From an uncultured Bacteroidaceae bacterium (lineage in GTDB: Bacteria; Bacteroidota; Bacteroidia; Bacteroidales; Bacteroidaceae): 44,294 nt of DNA. Under the pieces are notes generated by a model. That model was not told where the DNA came from, ran no database searches, and saw only the letters and a program-made list of their open reading frames with translations. Position 1 is the stretch's first letter; every line of letters begins with the position of its first letter. Below are positions 1 to 8,754 of this stretch, piece after piece. The stretch spans positions 73,343-117,636 of the forward strand of contig CAJOJD010000002.1 in NCBI GenBank assembly GCA_905234745.1, read 5' to 3'. The position numbers were made by a program, and so were the translations under genes.

Positions 1-626
1 GCGTTGTAGTCGTTGTAGAACAGCAGGGCGTTGGGATCGGCCTCATGAGCGAACTCAAATGCCTTGCGAATGAACTCGTCACCTCCGGCAATCTGCTTCC
101 ACTGTGAAGGACGCAGGGGGTCTGTGGCGTTGGCATCGTCGGTTATGGCTTCGTTCACTACATCCCAGCAGTAGACTATGTCGCTGTAACGCTGAACGAT
201 TGTGGTTATATGGGTCTTCATGCGCTCATACAGTTTCTCCTTGCTGGCCTGTATGTTCTTGCCGTCGGCATCCTTGTCCTGGAACATCCAGCGGCCTACC
301 TGACTGTGCCAAACAAGGCAGTGTCCGCGCAGTTTGATTCCGTGCTCGCGGCAGAAATCGGCTATGGCGTCGGCATTGGCAAAATTCCACTGACCCTCCT
401 GTGGCTGTACTGAACTTGGCTTGAAATCGTTCTCAGCTGTAATGCTGTTGTAATTTGTAAGGATAATTTCCATATCCTTGGGATTTCTAGCTGTATTCAG
501 ATTGCCCATGTTTATGGCTACTCCTACTGAAAAATAGTCCTGATAGGCATCCTTCAGGCCCTGTGCCTCTACACTTACTCCCATTACAAGAGCTGCTGCG
601 AGCAATGTTGTCTTGGAAAATCTCAT
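1..626 (-). CDS. GH10 endo-1,4-beta-xylanase, N-terminal part (runs off window)
   Basis: Secreted glycoside hydrolase family 10 enzyme that cleaves internal beta-1,4 bonds of xylan. Translating the minus strand from the ATG at 624-626 gives a signal peptide (MRFSKTTLLAAALVMGVSVEAQ, cleaved after the Ala-rich core), then GH10 landmarks: ITAENDFKPSS near residue 60, RGHCLVWHSQ near residue 100, and WDVVNEA with the probable catalytic acid/base Glu159. LFYNDYN follows at the window edge. About 208 codons are present. The part with the catalytic nucleophile lies outside the window. It follows the M48 protease gene by 32 bp on the same strand, but function gives no link to that operon, so it may have its own promoter; I saw no clear -7 box in the gap. 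Family assignment is firm; substrate fine detail is inference. Confidence 0.93.
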   Translation of the reverse strand, partial: MRFSKTTLLAAALVMGVSVEAQGLKDAYQDYFSVGVAINMGNLNTARNPKDMEIILTNYNSITAENDFKPSSVQPQEGQWNFANADAIADFCREHGIKLRGHCLVWHSQVGRWMFQDKDADGKNIQASKEKLYERMKTHITTIVQRYSDIVYCWDVVNEAITDDANATDPLRPSQWKQIAGGDEFIRKAFEFAHEADPNALLFYNDYN

Positions 627-658
627 CTTATCGGTTTATTAGGTTAGTATTCTCGGAG

Positions 659-1468
659 TTATTGTAATTCTGCTGCAATCTTTCGGGCCTGGTCCATATG
701 TTTCTCCAGGTTCTTTATGCGGTTTGCATGACTCGGATGGGTGCTCATGAATTCGGGAACATACTGGCTTTCATTCTCCGACATACGTTTCCAGAGTACC
801 GGCGCCTGTTCTATGTCATAGCCTGCAATGGCCATTATGTAAAGACCTATCTCATCGGCCTCCGATTCATGTTTTCGTGAGTATGGAAGCAGGTATCCGT
901 ACTCGCTTCCGACGGCAAATGCGGCCTCGAACAGTATCCTTCCGTTCTCGGATGTCTTCTGCTCCACAGCCTGTCCGGCAACGCCGCCTACAATGCTGGT
1001 CAGGGCCTGCTGTGACATACGTTCGTTACCGTGACGCGCCAAAGCATGAGCTATCTCATGTCCCATGACCACTGCCACAAGGTCCGGTGTATCGCACAAC
1101 GGCATTATGCCTTCGTAGAACACCACCTGGCCGCCGGGCATGCAGAACGCGTTCACCTGATTGTCCTGCACCAGTTTGAAACTCCAGGTGATATCGTCCA
1201 GAAGCGACTGTTCACCTTTGCTGGCAAGGTATTTGGTCAGAGCGCCTGTTATGCGCTGACCCACCTCCTCAATCATTGCGGTCTGGGCCTTGTTGTCCGA
1301 TACCTTTGACGTGGACATGAGTTCATTGTATGACTCGTTGGAAAGCGACGTTATCTCGCTGTCCGAGTAGAGCAGCATACGGTTACGTCCGGTAAATGCA
1401 ACTGAACTGCATGCTATCAGAATACCGGCAAGCAGCGTGCACATCAACCATTTGACAGTCCTTTTCAT
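659..1468 (-). CDS. M48 family metalloprotease, lipoprotein (LoiP/BepA-like)
   Basis: Zinc metallopeptidase of family M48 anchored as a lipoprotein, probably facing the periplasm and involved in envelope protein quality control. The N-terminus has a lipoprotein signal with lipobox I-A-C (Cys20). The zinc site is HEIAH at residues 137-141, with the third ligand in ESEAD (Glu203). At 269 residues it matches the short periplasmic M48 proteins that have only the peptidase domain, without the TPR tail of BepA. It starts 6 bp after xseB and is probably co-transcribed with xseA-xseB. Substrates cannot be read from sequence. Confidence 0.92.
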   Translation of the reverse strand: MKRTVKWLMCTLLAGILIACSSVAFTGRNRMLLYSDSEITSLSNESYNELMSTSKVSDNKAQTAMIEEVGQRITGALTKYLASKGEQSLLDDITWSFKLVQDNQVNAFCMPGGQVVFYEGIMPLCDTPDLVAVVMGHEIAHALARHGNERMSQQALTSIVGGVAGQAVEQKTSENGRILFEAAFAVGSEYGYLLPYSRKHESEADEIGLYIMAIAGYDIEQAPVLWKRMSENESQYVPEFMSTHPSHANRIKNLEKHMDQARKIAAELQ

Positions 1469-1474
1469 ATATCC

Positions 1475-1657
1475 TTAGTCTTCGGTTTCAAGAATCTTCT
1501 TTATCTCCTCGTCGGTCTTATAGAGTTTGTCCTTGCAGAACTTTATCAGATCGCGGGCCTCCTTGAGGCTCTCGCCTATCTGGTCTATGTCCATCTTGTT
1601 CTCCTCAATCCTGGAAACTATCTCCTCCAGGCGTTTCATTGCTTCTTCGTATTTCAT
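1475..1657 (-). CDS. xseB: Exodeoxyribonuclease VII small subunit
   Basis: Small subunit of exonuclease VII, a nuclease degrading single-stranded DNA from either end. The 60-residue product has the typical start MKYEEAMKRLEEIVSRIEE and a single helical hairpin rich in Glu and Lys (VSRIEENKMDIDQIGESLKE, with a later helix containing KDKLYKTDEEIKKIL). Length fits the family (60-80 residues). It lies 24 bp downstream of xseA on the same strand, the usual pairing. Confidence 0.95.
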   Translation of the reverse strand: MKYEEAMKRLEEIVSRIEENKMDIDQIGESLKEARDLIKFCKDKLYKTDEEIKKILETED

Positions 1658-1681
1658 TTCTGTTGGTATTTAGGTTTGTAA

Positions 1682-2911
1682 TCAAATTATCTCACTCTCA
1701 ATGCTTCCGTCGGCAAACACCGTTGTCAGACGGTCTCCCTTCTTCAGGGCCGATGCCCCCTTGACCACGCGGCCGTTCTGCCTTGTAAGCGAATAGCCCC
1801 GCTTAAGGATCACCGTAGGATCGGCTGCGGCAAGCGTCCTGTCTACAAGTTCAAGCTTGTGCGTCTGTGCGGTAAGCATATTACGCACTCCGTTTACAGA
1901 TCTTATCCAGACAGTCTCCAGAACCTGCTCCTGGCGGGTTTTGAGTACCGCGAACAACGATGGCAGCTTCTGTGACAACCTCTCTATTCTCACGTTCTCG
2001 GCATTCATCCTGTCACTTATGGAATCACTCATCCTGCGGGTCAGGGTTTCAAGTTCCTGCGCTGTGTCAAATACCTTGTTTATGATGAATTCGGCTGCGG
2101 CAGTAGGCGTCTTCACCTTTGTATGTGCAACCACATCGGCCACCGTATCGTCACGCTCATGTCCTATTCCGGTAATGACGGGCAGCGGGAAATTGGCTAT
2201 GTTGAATGCCAGGTTGTAGGAGTCAAAGCAGCTCAGTTCGCTCACTGCGCCTCCACCCCTTATTATTATCACTACGTCAAAGTCGTCCCTACGGTCCGCT
2301 ACGGCATTCAGGGCCGATATCACGCTGCGCTCCACGTCATCACCCTGCATAAGTGCCGGGAACAGTTTCACATAAAAACGGAATCCGTAGATATTGTTTG
2401 CCAACTGGTCACGGAAATCGCCCCATCCGGCTGCCGTGGCCGATGATATTACCGCTATCCTGTTGGGCAGGGCGGGGATTTCGAGTTCCTGGTTGAGTCC
2501 TATCACTCCCTCCTTGGCCAACTGCTCAAGTATCTCCTTGCGGCGGCGGGCCATATCACCCATCGTGTATGTGGGATCTATGTCCTGAACTACCAGCGAA
2601 TAGCCGTAGACCTCATGAAAAGTCACCATAACCTGAAGTAGGACTTTCATTCCCACCTTAAGGGTCTCGCCCGTCTGGGCCTCGAAATAGGGTTTCAATT
2701 TCAGCCATGTGCCGCGCCAGATGTTGGCTTTGGCCTTGGCCAGGAAATTGGTGCCTGTAGCGTCCTTCTGCACAAGTTCCATATAGCAGTGCCCTTGTCC
2801 AGAAGGGTTTATGCTGCTTATCTCGGCCTGCACCCAGTAGGCATCGGGCATCTCAAACTGGAGAGTGCTCTTGACGCGTCCGTTAAGTTCAAGTAATGTT
2901 ATTGCCTCCAT
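1682..2911 (-). CDS. xseA: Exodeoxyribonuclease VII large subunit
   Basis: Catalytic subunit of exonuclease VII. An N-terminal OB fold (about residues 1-110, with YWVQAEISSINPSGQGHCYMEL) is followed by the catalytic domain: ALPNRIAVISSATAAGWGDF, VVIIIRGGGAVSELSCFDS, and VITGIGHERDDTVADVVAHT with the conserved His-Glu-Arg-Asp stretch. A coiled-coil segment and a short C-terminal domain (LKRGYSLTRQNGRVV) complete it. At 409 residues it is near the usual 400-450. The gene sits between the phosphoesterase (12 bp gap) and xseB (24 bp gap), clearly one operon. Confidence 0.96.
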   Translation of the reverse strand: MEAITLLELNGRVKSTLQFEMPDAYWVQAEISSINPSGQGHCYMELVQKDATGTNFLAKAKANIWRGTWLKLKPYFEAQTGETLKVGMKVLLQVMVTFHEVYGYSLVVQDIDPTYTMGDMARRRKEILEQLAKEGVIGLNQELEIPALPNRIAVISSATAAGWGDFRDQLANNIYGFRFYVKLFPALMQGDDVERSVISALNAVADRRDDFDVVIIIRGGGAVSELSCFDSYNLAFNIANFPLPVITGIGHERDDTVADVVAHTKVKTPTAAAEFIINKVFDTAQELETLTRRMSDSISDRMNAENVRIERLSQKLPSLFAVLKTRQEQVLETVWIRSVNGVRNMLTAQTHKLELVDRTLAAADPTVILKRGYSLTRQNGRVVKGASALKKGDRLTTVFADGSIESEII

Positions 2912-2923
2912 AGTATCAAATTA

Positions 2924-3427
2924 TCAGAAATGTTTTTCTCTCTTTATCTCCAGCACCTCAAGGTTGCGGAAATTCTTGCCTTCCACCTCCAGGCGGACAA
3001 GTGTACGCACCTGCTGCCACCCCTGCAGACCGGCTGCTCCGGGGTTGATGAAAAGCATTCCGTATTTGCTGTCGTGCATGACTTTGAGTATGTGCGAATG
3101 GCCGCACACCAGCAAGTCCGGAGTCTCTATCAGCAGCTGTTCCCGTACCGAGTGGTCATAATGGTCCGGTGAGCCTCCAATGTGTTTAATCATGATATTG
3201 GCGTCCTCCACCTTGAAACGGTAAATCTCAGTGGTGAAACGCCGCACATCCTGGCCGTCACAGTTACCGTAGACGGCACGGACAGTGGCTATCTTGGAAA
3301 GACGCTCCAGAATCTCGTACGATCCCACATCGCCGGCATGCCATATCTCGTCACATCCCTCAAGGAAGGTGGCGTAACGGTCATCCCAATAGGCGTGGGT
3401 ATCGGACAGGATTCCTATTTTTTTCAT
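2924..3427 (-). CDS. YfcE/MJ0936-like metallophosphoesterase
   Basis: Calcineurin-like phosphodiesterase of the small YfcE type, a cytoplasmic Mn-dependent enzyme hydrolysing phosphodiesters of unknown cellular target. Metal-binding motifs appear in order: SDTH (residues 8-11), HAGDVG, YGNCD, and CGHSH, then NPGA, which is typical of the subfamily. The start is placed at MKKIGILSDTH (ATG 3425-3427), because the longer frame adds 15 residues unlike the family and this ATG overlaps the upstream stop as ATGA, pointing to translational coupling. The product is 167 residues. Confidence 0.92.
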   Translation of the reverse strand: MKKIGILSDTHAYWDDRYATFLEGCDEIWHAGDVGSYEILERLSKIATVRAVYGNCDGQDVRRFTTEIYRFKVEDANIMIKHIGGSPDHYDHSVREQLLIETPDLLVCGHSHILKVMHDSKYGMLFINPGAAGLQGWQQVRTLVRLEVEGKNFRNLEVLEIKREKHF

Positions 3428-4050
3428 ATTCCCAGTCTTTCCTTTGCCAAAGATACGATTATATCGGCGCACTTTTCATATCCCAGGGTGGTACTGTTAA
3501 GACAAATGTCATAAACAGCGGTATCACCCCATGTACGTCCGGTAAAATAGTTGTAGTACGATGAGCGCTTGCGGTCAATGTCCTCAATAAGCGAGAGCGC
3601 CTTGGACTCGGTCATGCCATCACCTGCATGGCGGCACACGCGGGCCACGCGGTCATCGATATCGGCCGCAATGAAAACGTTCAGGAGACGGTCGCTGTCA
3701 CGCAGCACGTAATCGGCGCAACGGCCTATGAACACGCAATCCTCGGTCTCGTGGATCTTACGGATGGCATCGCTCTGCATGTTGAATATGGATTCATTGC
3801 TCAGATAGTTGTTGGACAGTCCGTTGACGCTGCTCAGATGATTCATGAACAGCGAACGCAGCCCCTTGCGGGTCTTCTCCTCGTCGGCTTCGGCAAAGAA
3901 CTGTTCGCTGAAACCGGTATCCTGGGCGGCCTTTTTGAGAAGGTCCCTGTCATACACTTTAATGCCTAGTTTTTCAGCAACGATTGCTGCTACGTTACGG
4001 CCTCCGCTACAGAATTTGCGGCCTATGCATATACAGTAGTGCTTGTCCAT
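3424..4050 (-). CDS. Cytidylate kinase-like family protein
   Basis: P-loop-fold nucleoside monophosphate kinase relative (cytidylate kinase-like family, common in Bacteroidetes). The N-terminus CICIGRKFCSGGRNVAAIVA has the G-x-x-x-x-G-G-R loop that replaces the classical Walker A motif, followed by LGIKVYDRDLL. CVFIGRCADYVLRD and VFIAADIDDRVARV are the core beta strands, and an Arg-rich lid (DIDRKRSSYYNYFTGRTWG) follows. At 208 residues the length is typical. It is separated from the MATE gene by 1 bp and overlaps the phosphoesterase start by 4 bp. Whether it phosphorylates CMP in vivo is not known; a separate canonical cmk is likely elsewhere. Confidence 0.87.
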   Translation of the reverse strand: MDKHYCICIGRKFCSGGRNVAAIVAEKLGIKVYDRDLLKKAAQDTGFSEQFFAEADEEKTRKGLRSLFMNHLSSVNGLSNNYLSNESIFNMQSDAIRKIHETEDCVFIGRCADYVLRDSDRLLNVFIAADIDDRVARVCRHAGDGMTESKALSLIEDIDRKRSSYYNYFTGRTWGDTAVYDICLNSTTLGYEKCADIIVSLAKERLGI

Positions 4051-4051
4051 A

Positions 4052-5401
4052 TCATGCCATTTTTTTGAGTTTGCTTACTTGAGGAATCAGAAGGGAGAAT
4101 CCCAACACGACAGACAGTATATCCGATGCAGGCAGGCTGTACCAGATACCGTTGATGCCGTAATAATGCGGCAATATAATAAGGAAAGGAATGAGCAGCA
4201 GTACCTGACGGGAAAGTGACATGATTATGGACTTGCCCGGCATTCCTATGCTCTGGAAAAAGTTTCCTATCACCATCTGCGAACCTATAAGCGGGAAGAA
4301 GATGAAGTTTATCTTCATTCCGTTATGGGCTATGGCTGTCAGCTCCGGATCATTGGTGAATATCCGTATGCAGAAATCCGGCATGAACTCGCCCACAGCG
4401 AATCCCAACGTGGTTACGCACGTGCCGAAAAACATGGTCAGATACAATACCCTGAGCACCCTGTCAAACTGACGGGCACCGTAATTGTAACCTGCAATGG
4501 GCTGCATGGCCTGGTTGAATCCCATGACCATCATCACCACCATGAATCCTATGCTGTTTATGATGCTGTATGCACCTATGGCCACATCACTGCCGTACTT
4601 GAGCAGGCCGCGGTTTATGAGCAGTACCACAAAGCAGGCGGCCGCATTCATGAGGCAGGGAGAAAGTCCGATGGTTATTATGTTCTTTACCAGGTCACCG
4701 CGCAGACGGTACGTACCCCTCTTAAGGTGAATGAGTTCACTTTTGTCCGATAACTGGAAACACTGCCATGTGAATGCCAGAACCTGTGAAATGACGGTGG
4801 CAATGGCTGCGCCTTTGATTCCCCAGTGGAATACCATAATGAAAAGGTAATCCAGCAGTGTGTTGAGCAGCACCGTACCTATTGTGGCAATCATGGCCTT
4901 GTTGGGATGACCCGCAGCCCTCAATATGCAGTTGATGCCCAGATAAAGGTGTGTGAACGCATTACCCGCCAGAATGATGACCATATACTCACGTGCATAT
5001 CCTATGGTTACTTCGGTTGCGCCGAAAAGTGTGAGTATGGGATTTATGAACAAAAGTGACAAAGCACCGAATATCATGCCTATGAGTATGTTCATTGTCA
5101 CAGAGTTGCCCAGAAGCAACTGGGCGCTCTCATGGTCTTTCTGTCCCAACTTGAGTGAAATCATGGTGCCCGATCCCACGCCGACCATTGATCCTAGAGC
5201 GGCCGAAAGGTTCATGAGCGGGAATGTCACCGCCAGACCTGACAATGCCATCGCTCCCACTCCATGTCCGATGAAAGCGCGGTCAACGATGTTGTAAAGT
5301 GATGATGCAAGCATAGCGATCATGGCCGGTACAGCGTACCTGATAAGTAGTTTTCCGATTTTTTCAGTACCCAGTTCCTGGGGTGTTTTCAATTCTGCCA
5401 T
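4052..5401 (-). CDS. MATE family efflux transporter
   Basis: Multidrug and toxin extrusion transporter of the inner membrane, twelve predicted helices, cation-coupled export. Family signs are the early KLLIRYAVPAMIAMLASSLY helix, NIVDRAFIGHGVG, and the repeated half with ACFVVLLINRGLLKYG and QAMQPIAGYNYGARQ. Length (449 residues) is normal. I start it at ATG 5399-5401 (MAELKTPQELG): the longer frame from 5434 begins inside the -7 promoter box at 5424-5431, so those extra residues would lie upstream of transcription. It is the first gene of the leftward operon that ends with the M48 protease. The drug or metabolite exported cannot be read. Confidence 0.92.
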   Translation of the reverse strand: MAELKTPQELGTEKIGKLLIRYAVPAMIAMLASSLYNIVDRAFIGHGVGAMALSGLAVTFPLMNLSAALGSMVGVGSGTMISLKLGQKDHESAQLLLGNSVTMNILIGMIFGALSLLFINPILTLFGATEVTIGYAREYMVIILAGNAFTHLYLGINCILRAAGHPNKAMIATIGTVLLNTLLDYLFIMVFHWGIKGAAIATVISQVLAFTWQCFQLSDKSELIHLKRGTYRLRGDLVKNIITIGLSPCLMNAAACFVVLLINRGLLKYGSDVAIGAYSIINSIGFMVVMMVMGFNQAMQPIAGYNYGARQFDRVLRVLYLTMFFGTCVTTLGFAVGEFMPDFCIRIFTNDPELTAIAHNGMKINFIFFPLIGSQMVIGNFFQSIGMPGKSIIMSLSRQVLLLIPFLIILPHYYGINGIWYSLPASDILSVVLGFSLLIPQVSKLKKMA

Positions 5402-5423
5402 TATTTTTCTTTTCTTTTCAATG

Positions 5424-5454
5424 CAAAGATACATTTTTTAATGGGCAGATTAAA
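5424..5454 (-). promoter_or_regulatory. Bacteroidetes-type promoter for the MATE operon
   Basis: On the minus strand TTTA (5451-5454), a 19-bp spacer, and TATCTTTG (5424-5431) match the Bacteroidetes sigma-ABfr pattern of a -33 TTTG-like box and -7 TAnnTTTG. It lies about 23 bp upstream of the chosen start codon. Confidence 0.7.
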
Positions 5455-5526
5455 CTTTTGGCATTTTCCGATATCTTATTAAAGCGAAAAGAAAAAGTTT
5501 TTGTCTAACCTAAATAACAAAGCAAA

Positions 5527-6006
5527 ATGAAGAAGTTTTTATTCGCAGTTGCAGCTCTGATGGTTTCAACCATGAGCTTTGCACAGGGATTCGGCGGCGG
5601 TTTCGGCGGCGGCCAGGGTATGAATATGAATCCTGAGGATATGGCCAAGCGTCAGGCTGACCGTCTCAAGGAGCAGCTCGAGCTGAACCAGGTTCAGTAT
5701 GATTCAATCTACAACTACTATCTTGCAAGCAGCAAGGAGCAGGCAGCACGCCGTGAGCAGATGCAGAACGGTGGCGGTCAGATGCCGGGCGAAGGTGACA
5801 TGCAGGCCATGATGGAGCAGATGCAGAAGCAGCGTGAGGCTCAGGAGAAGAAGATCAAGTCTTTCCTGACCGATGACCAGAAGAAGAAATATGACGCCAT
5901 TCAGGAGGAGCGTCGTCAGCAGCGTGGCCAGGGTGGCTTCGGTGGCGGTGGCTTCGGCGGCGGCATGCCTCAGGGCGGTGGTTTTGGTGGCGCTCGTCCC
6001 CAGTAA
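5527..6006 (+). CDS. Small secreted Gly/Gln-rich protein with LTxxQ-like helical core (DUF4890-like)
   Basis: A 159-residue exported protein of unknown exact role. A signal peptide (MKKFLFAVAALMVSTMSFAQ) is followed by a Gly-Phe tract, then a charged helical region, and a Gly-rich tail (GGFGGGMPQGGGFGG). The helical part contains ADRLKEQLELNQVQYDSIYN and a second similar stretch, KKIKSFLTDDQKKKYDAIQE, resembling the LTxxQ repeats of Spy/CpxP-type periplasmic proteins. A periplasmic chaperone-like role is inference. The gene is transcribed away from the MATE operon and ends at a strong terminator. Confidence 0.8.
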   Translation: MKKFLFAVAALMVSTMSFAQGFGGGFGGGQGMNMNPEDMAKRQADRLKEQLELNQVQYDSIYNYYLASSKEQAARREQMQNGGGQMPGEGDMQAMMEQMQKQREAQEKKIKSFLTDDQKKKYDAIQEERRQQRGQGGFGGGGFGGGMPQGGGFGGARPQ

Positions 6007-6024
6007 TCATCCATAACACATTAC

Positions 6025-6061
6025 AACGGGAGTTCGGGAAACCGTTCTCCCGTTTTTTTTT
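6025..6061 (+). terminator. Rho-independent terminator
   Basis: Stem AACGGGAG (6025-6032) pairs with CTCCCGTT (6047-6054), followed by a run of T to 6061. It ends transcription of the small secreted protein gene just before the next gene. Confidence 0.88.
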
Positions 6062-6069
6062 GTACTTTT
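6062..6069 (+). promoter_or_regulatory. Possible -7 box for the macroglobulin-like gene
   Basis: TACTTTTA directly after the terminator T run is one base off TAnnTTTG. With the ATG at 6076 the leader would be almost absent, so this is a weak call. Confidence 0.35.
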
Positions 6070-6075
6070 ACCGCC

Positions 6076-8667
6076 ATGAAACGTTTTTGCTGCCTGATTG
6101 CTGCCTTAATGATTTTGGGTTCCGGACTGTCTGCCGACAATCCCCCAGAAACATCGGATGACCTCACCCGACAGCTCATGCGTTTCTCTGGCAACATCCA
6201 CCAGTTCAACAACATATTCCCCCAGGAAAAGGTCTATCTGGAGTTTGACAACACCGCCTATTTTCAGGGTGAGATAATATGGTTCAAGGCCTTCGTAACC
6301 CACGCAACCTCTCTTAAACGTGCTCCCAGCAAGGTGCTTTACGTTGACCTTCTGGCTCCCACCGGACAGGTCATAGTCCAGCAGAAGCTCAAGGTCGTGG
6401 CCGGACAGTGCGATGGAGCCATCCCCCTGTGGGACGCCGCCACCGCACAGGCTCGTGAGAAAGTGGGCATCATGGAATATCCGAGCGGTTTCTATGAGAT
6501 CAGGGCGTACACCCAGAACATGCTTGACTTCAGCCACGAGGCCATCTTCTCAAGGGTAATTCCCGTCTACACCAAGCCTAAGAAACAGGGTGATTTTGAC
6601 AACTCCCACGTGGTGGTCAAGAATGACAATCCGCTTGTTGACGTGATCCGCAAGGAGGCCGATGAAGACGACAGTAAAGTAAATCTCTCATTCTTCCCAG
6701 AGGGAGGTGATCTCATAGCAGGACTGCCCTGCAACGTCGCTTTCAAGGCTACGGGAGCCGACGGTTTTGAGATTGACGGAGCGCTGGTTTTCCAGGACAG
6801 GTCCGACACCGCATATACCATACATGACGGAATGGGCCTGTTCCGTATCATCCCCAGCGGCAGTGAAGCGGTCCAGTTCATTACCAAGGACGGCAAGAAA
6901 ACCCGCTTCACCCTGCCCAAAGCACTCAAGAGCGGTTACTCCATGACCGCCCTGCCCTGCTCCGATTCGCTGCTGCAGATCAGCATTGCCCGCACATCGG
7001 ACCTTATCGGGGAGCAGACAGCCCTTGCGGTCACATGCAGGGGTGATGTCGTGTATTTTCAGGAGATTGGCGATGATGACAGTTCCCAACTGGACATAGA
7101 CTGTACCAACTGGCCGTTAGGCGTATGCCGCATGACTCTTTACAACAAGGACGGCAAGATACTCTCATCGCGCAGTTTCTTCCACAACAACGACAGGTTC
7201 AAGAGTCCCACCATAACCTTCTCAACCGACAGCATGTCAAGACAGCCGTTCAGCAAGGAGATTATGAAACTCAAACTGACCGATAAGGACGGCAACCCCA
7301 TACGTGACCGTTTCTGCCTGTCCGTCCGCGATGCCGGCGACTACGGAACGGGTATGTCCGAGAACCTTCAGTCCAACCTGCTGCTGTCATCGGACCTTAA
7401 AGGATACATACATGATCCCGCCTGGTACCTGACCGCCAATGACCAGGAGCACCGCACAGCCCTCAACCTGCTTACGCTTGTACAGGGTTGGGAGCGATAC
7501 GAATGGCAATACATGACCGGACAGAAGAAATATGCCGAAAAGCACAGGATAGAGGACAGCCTCACCATGAACGGTTGGGTGCTCTCCTACTCCCGCCGCA
7601 ATCCCGTATCGGACATTGACGTGTATGCATCGGTCGTACCCGAGGACAAGACACGGTTCGAGACGTTCGAGTATCACACCGACTCTACCGGATACTTCGG
7701 ATTTGACCTGACCGATTTCTACGGCAAGGCCAAGATGACCATCAACCTCATGTCAAAGAAGAGGAACGGAAAATCCAAGTTTGAAAAGAGCACCCGAATC
7801 AAGTTCGAGCGCTCCGACCGCCCGGACCCCAAACCGTTCCTGAAACAGGAGATTGACCTGAACCATAACAAAAACGCCAAGAAGAAGGAAGAGCCCGACT
7901 TTACCGATGACGGACTGCCGCTGGTTATCCGCGAGGATCTGGGTATTGTACTGGATGATGTGGATATTACCGAGAAGCGCCAGTTTGTGGATTATGACAC
8001 CTTCACCTCTTGGAATGTCGAGAAGGATGCCGAGATGGAACTGGACCTGGGCGAATACACGACCGATGTCAACGGATACTTTCTGGAACAGGGAATTCGT
8101 TTTTACGATGATGACGATGAGCCTGTCAAGCCCTATTACTATGTCCACAACCAGCAGAAAGCACTGGACAAGAAACCTTTCGACAACCCCCTGACTATAG
8201 ACATGATCGATGTCAAGAGCATAATAATCTACGACAAGCCCATGTTCCCCAGTTATTTTGTGGAATTCACGCCTTTGCTGGTAGACATGCACAGAAAGCG
8301 TCTTGATACGGATTGGTTCATCTGGGTTGACACATGCTGGTCCCGTTTCTACCTGATAGATATACAAATCAAGAATGACAGGGAGCTGCTTTCATACAAC
8401 GACATCCGCAACCTTGGGCGCAGGACCACCACCATCGACGGTTTCTCAAAACCCGTTGAGTTCTACTCGCCCCAGTACCCCGAAGGTGCTGTCTACGGCG
8501 ATGTCGATGCCCGCCGAACCCTCTATTGGAATGCCAACGTCATAACCGACGATGACGGCAACGCACGCGTAGAGTTCTACAACAACAGCTTCTCGCAGCG
8601 TTTCACCGTAACCGGCGCCGGAATCACCGCCTCCGGCATCCCCTACATCCTCAATCAAAATTGGTAA
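6076..8667 (+). CDS. Large secreted macroglobulin-domain protein (MG2-like), Bacteroidetes type
   Basis: An 863-residue exported protein not assignable to a defined function. After a signal peptide (MKRFCCLIAALMILGSGLSA) it has the block QEKVYLEFDNTAYFQGE..WFKAFV at residues 50-75, the pattern of the MG2-like first domain of bacterial alpha-2-macroglobulin-type proteins, then several beta-sandwich repeats (VNLSFFPEGGDLIAGLPCNV near residue 205; LKLTDKDGNPIRDRFCLSV near 400; a carboxypeptidase-regulatory-like unit near 500). The C-terminus VEFYNNSFSQRFTVTGAGIT resembles the last strand block of similar Bacteroidetes proteins that precede or replace TonB plug domains. There is no beta-barrel, thioester CGEQ motif or transmembrane anchor. 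It stands alone between a terminator and a convergent gene. Confidence 0.75.
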   Translation: MKRFCCLIAALMILGSGLSADNPPETSDDLTRQLMRFSGNIHQFNNIFPQEKVYLEFDNTAYFQGEIIWFKAFVTHATSLKRAPSKVLYVDLLAPTGQVIVQQKLKVVAGQCDGAIPLWDAATAQAREKVGIMEYPSGFYEIRAYTQNMLDFSHEAIFSRVIPVYTKPKKQGDFDNSHVVVKNDNPLVDVIRKEADEDDSKVNLSFFPEGGDLIAGLPCNVAFKATGADGFEIDGALVFQDRSDTAYTIHDGMGLFRIIPSGSEAVQFITKDGKKTRFTLPKALKSGYSMTALPCSDSLLQISIARTSDLIGEQTALAVTCRGDVVYFQEIGDDDSSQLDIDCTNWPLGVCRMTLYNKDGKILSSRSFFHNNDRFKSPTITFSTDSMSRQPFSKEIMKLKLTDKDGNPIRDRFCLSVRDAGDYGTGMSENLQSNLLLSSDLKGYIHDPAWYLTANDQEHRTALNLLTLVQGWERYEWQYMTGQKKYAEKHRIEDSLTMNGWVLSYSRRNPVSDIDVYASVVPEDKTRFETFEYHTDSTGYFGFDLTDFYGKAKMTINLMSKKRNGKSKFEKSTRIKFERSDRPDPKPFLKQEIDLNHNKNAKKKEEPDFTDDGLPLVIREDLGIVLDDVDITEKRQFVDYDTFTSWNVEKDAEMELDLGEYTTDVNGYFLEQGIRFYDDDDEPVKPYYYVHNQQKALDKKPFDNPLTIDMIDVKSIIIYDKPMFPSYFVEFTPLLVDMHRKRLDTDWFIWVDTCWSRFYLIDIQIKNDRELLSYNDIRNLGRRTTTIDGFSKPVEFYSPQYPEGAVYGDVDARRTLYWNANVITDDDGNARVEFYNNSFSQRFTVTGAGITASGIPYILNQNW

Positions 8668-8677
8668 CTGAACGAGC

Positions 8678-8754
8678 AGGGTCAGACCCCTTTGCGTCGT
8701 TGCTAAATCCAATAAACGTACTGCGTCTAATACGACGCAAAGGGGTCTGACCCT
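8678..8754. repeat. REP-like inverted pair between convergent genes
   Basis: Two 23-bp arms, identical in inverted orientation (8678-8700 and 8732-8754), flank a 31-bp spacer. Each arm carries the core AGGGTCAGACCCC followed by TTTGCGTCGT. The right arm includes part of the stop codon of the transporter gene at 8753-8755. The core is itself palindromic (GGGTC-A-GACCC). It probably folds into a large hairpin in both transcripts. The same core recurs at 18855-18923. Confidence 0.85.

Noticed and set aside
5402-5434. Upstream start for the MATE transporter
   Set aside because: That ATG falls in the -7 promoter box TATCTTTG, so it lies upstream of the expected transcript start.
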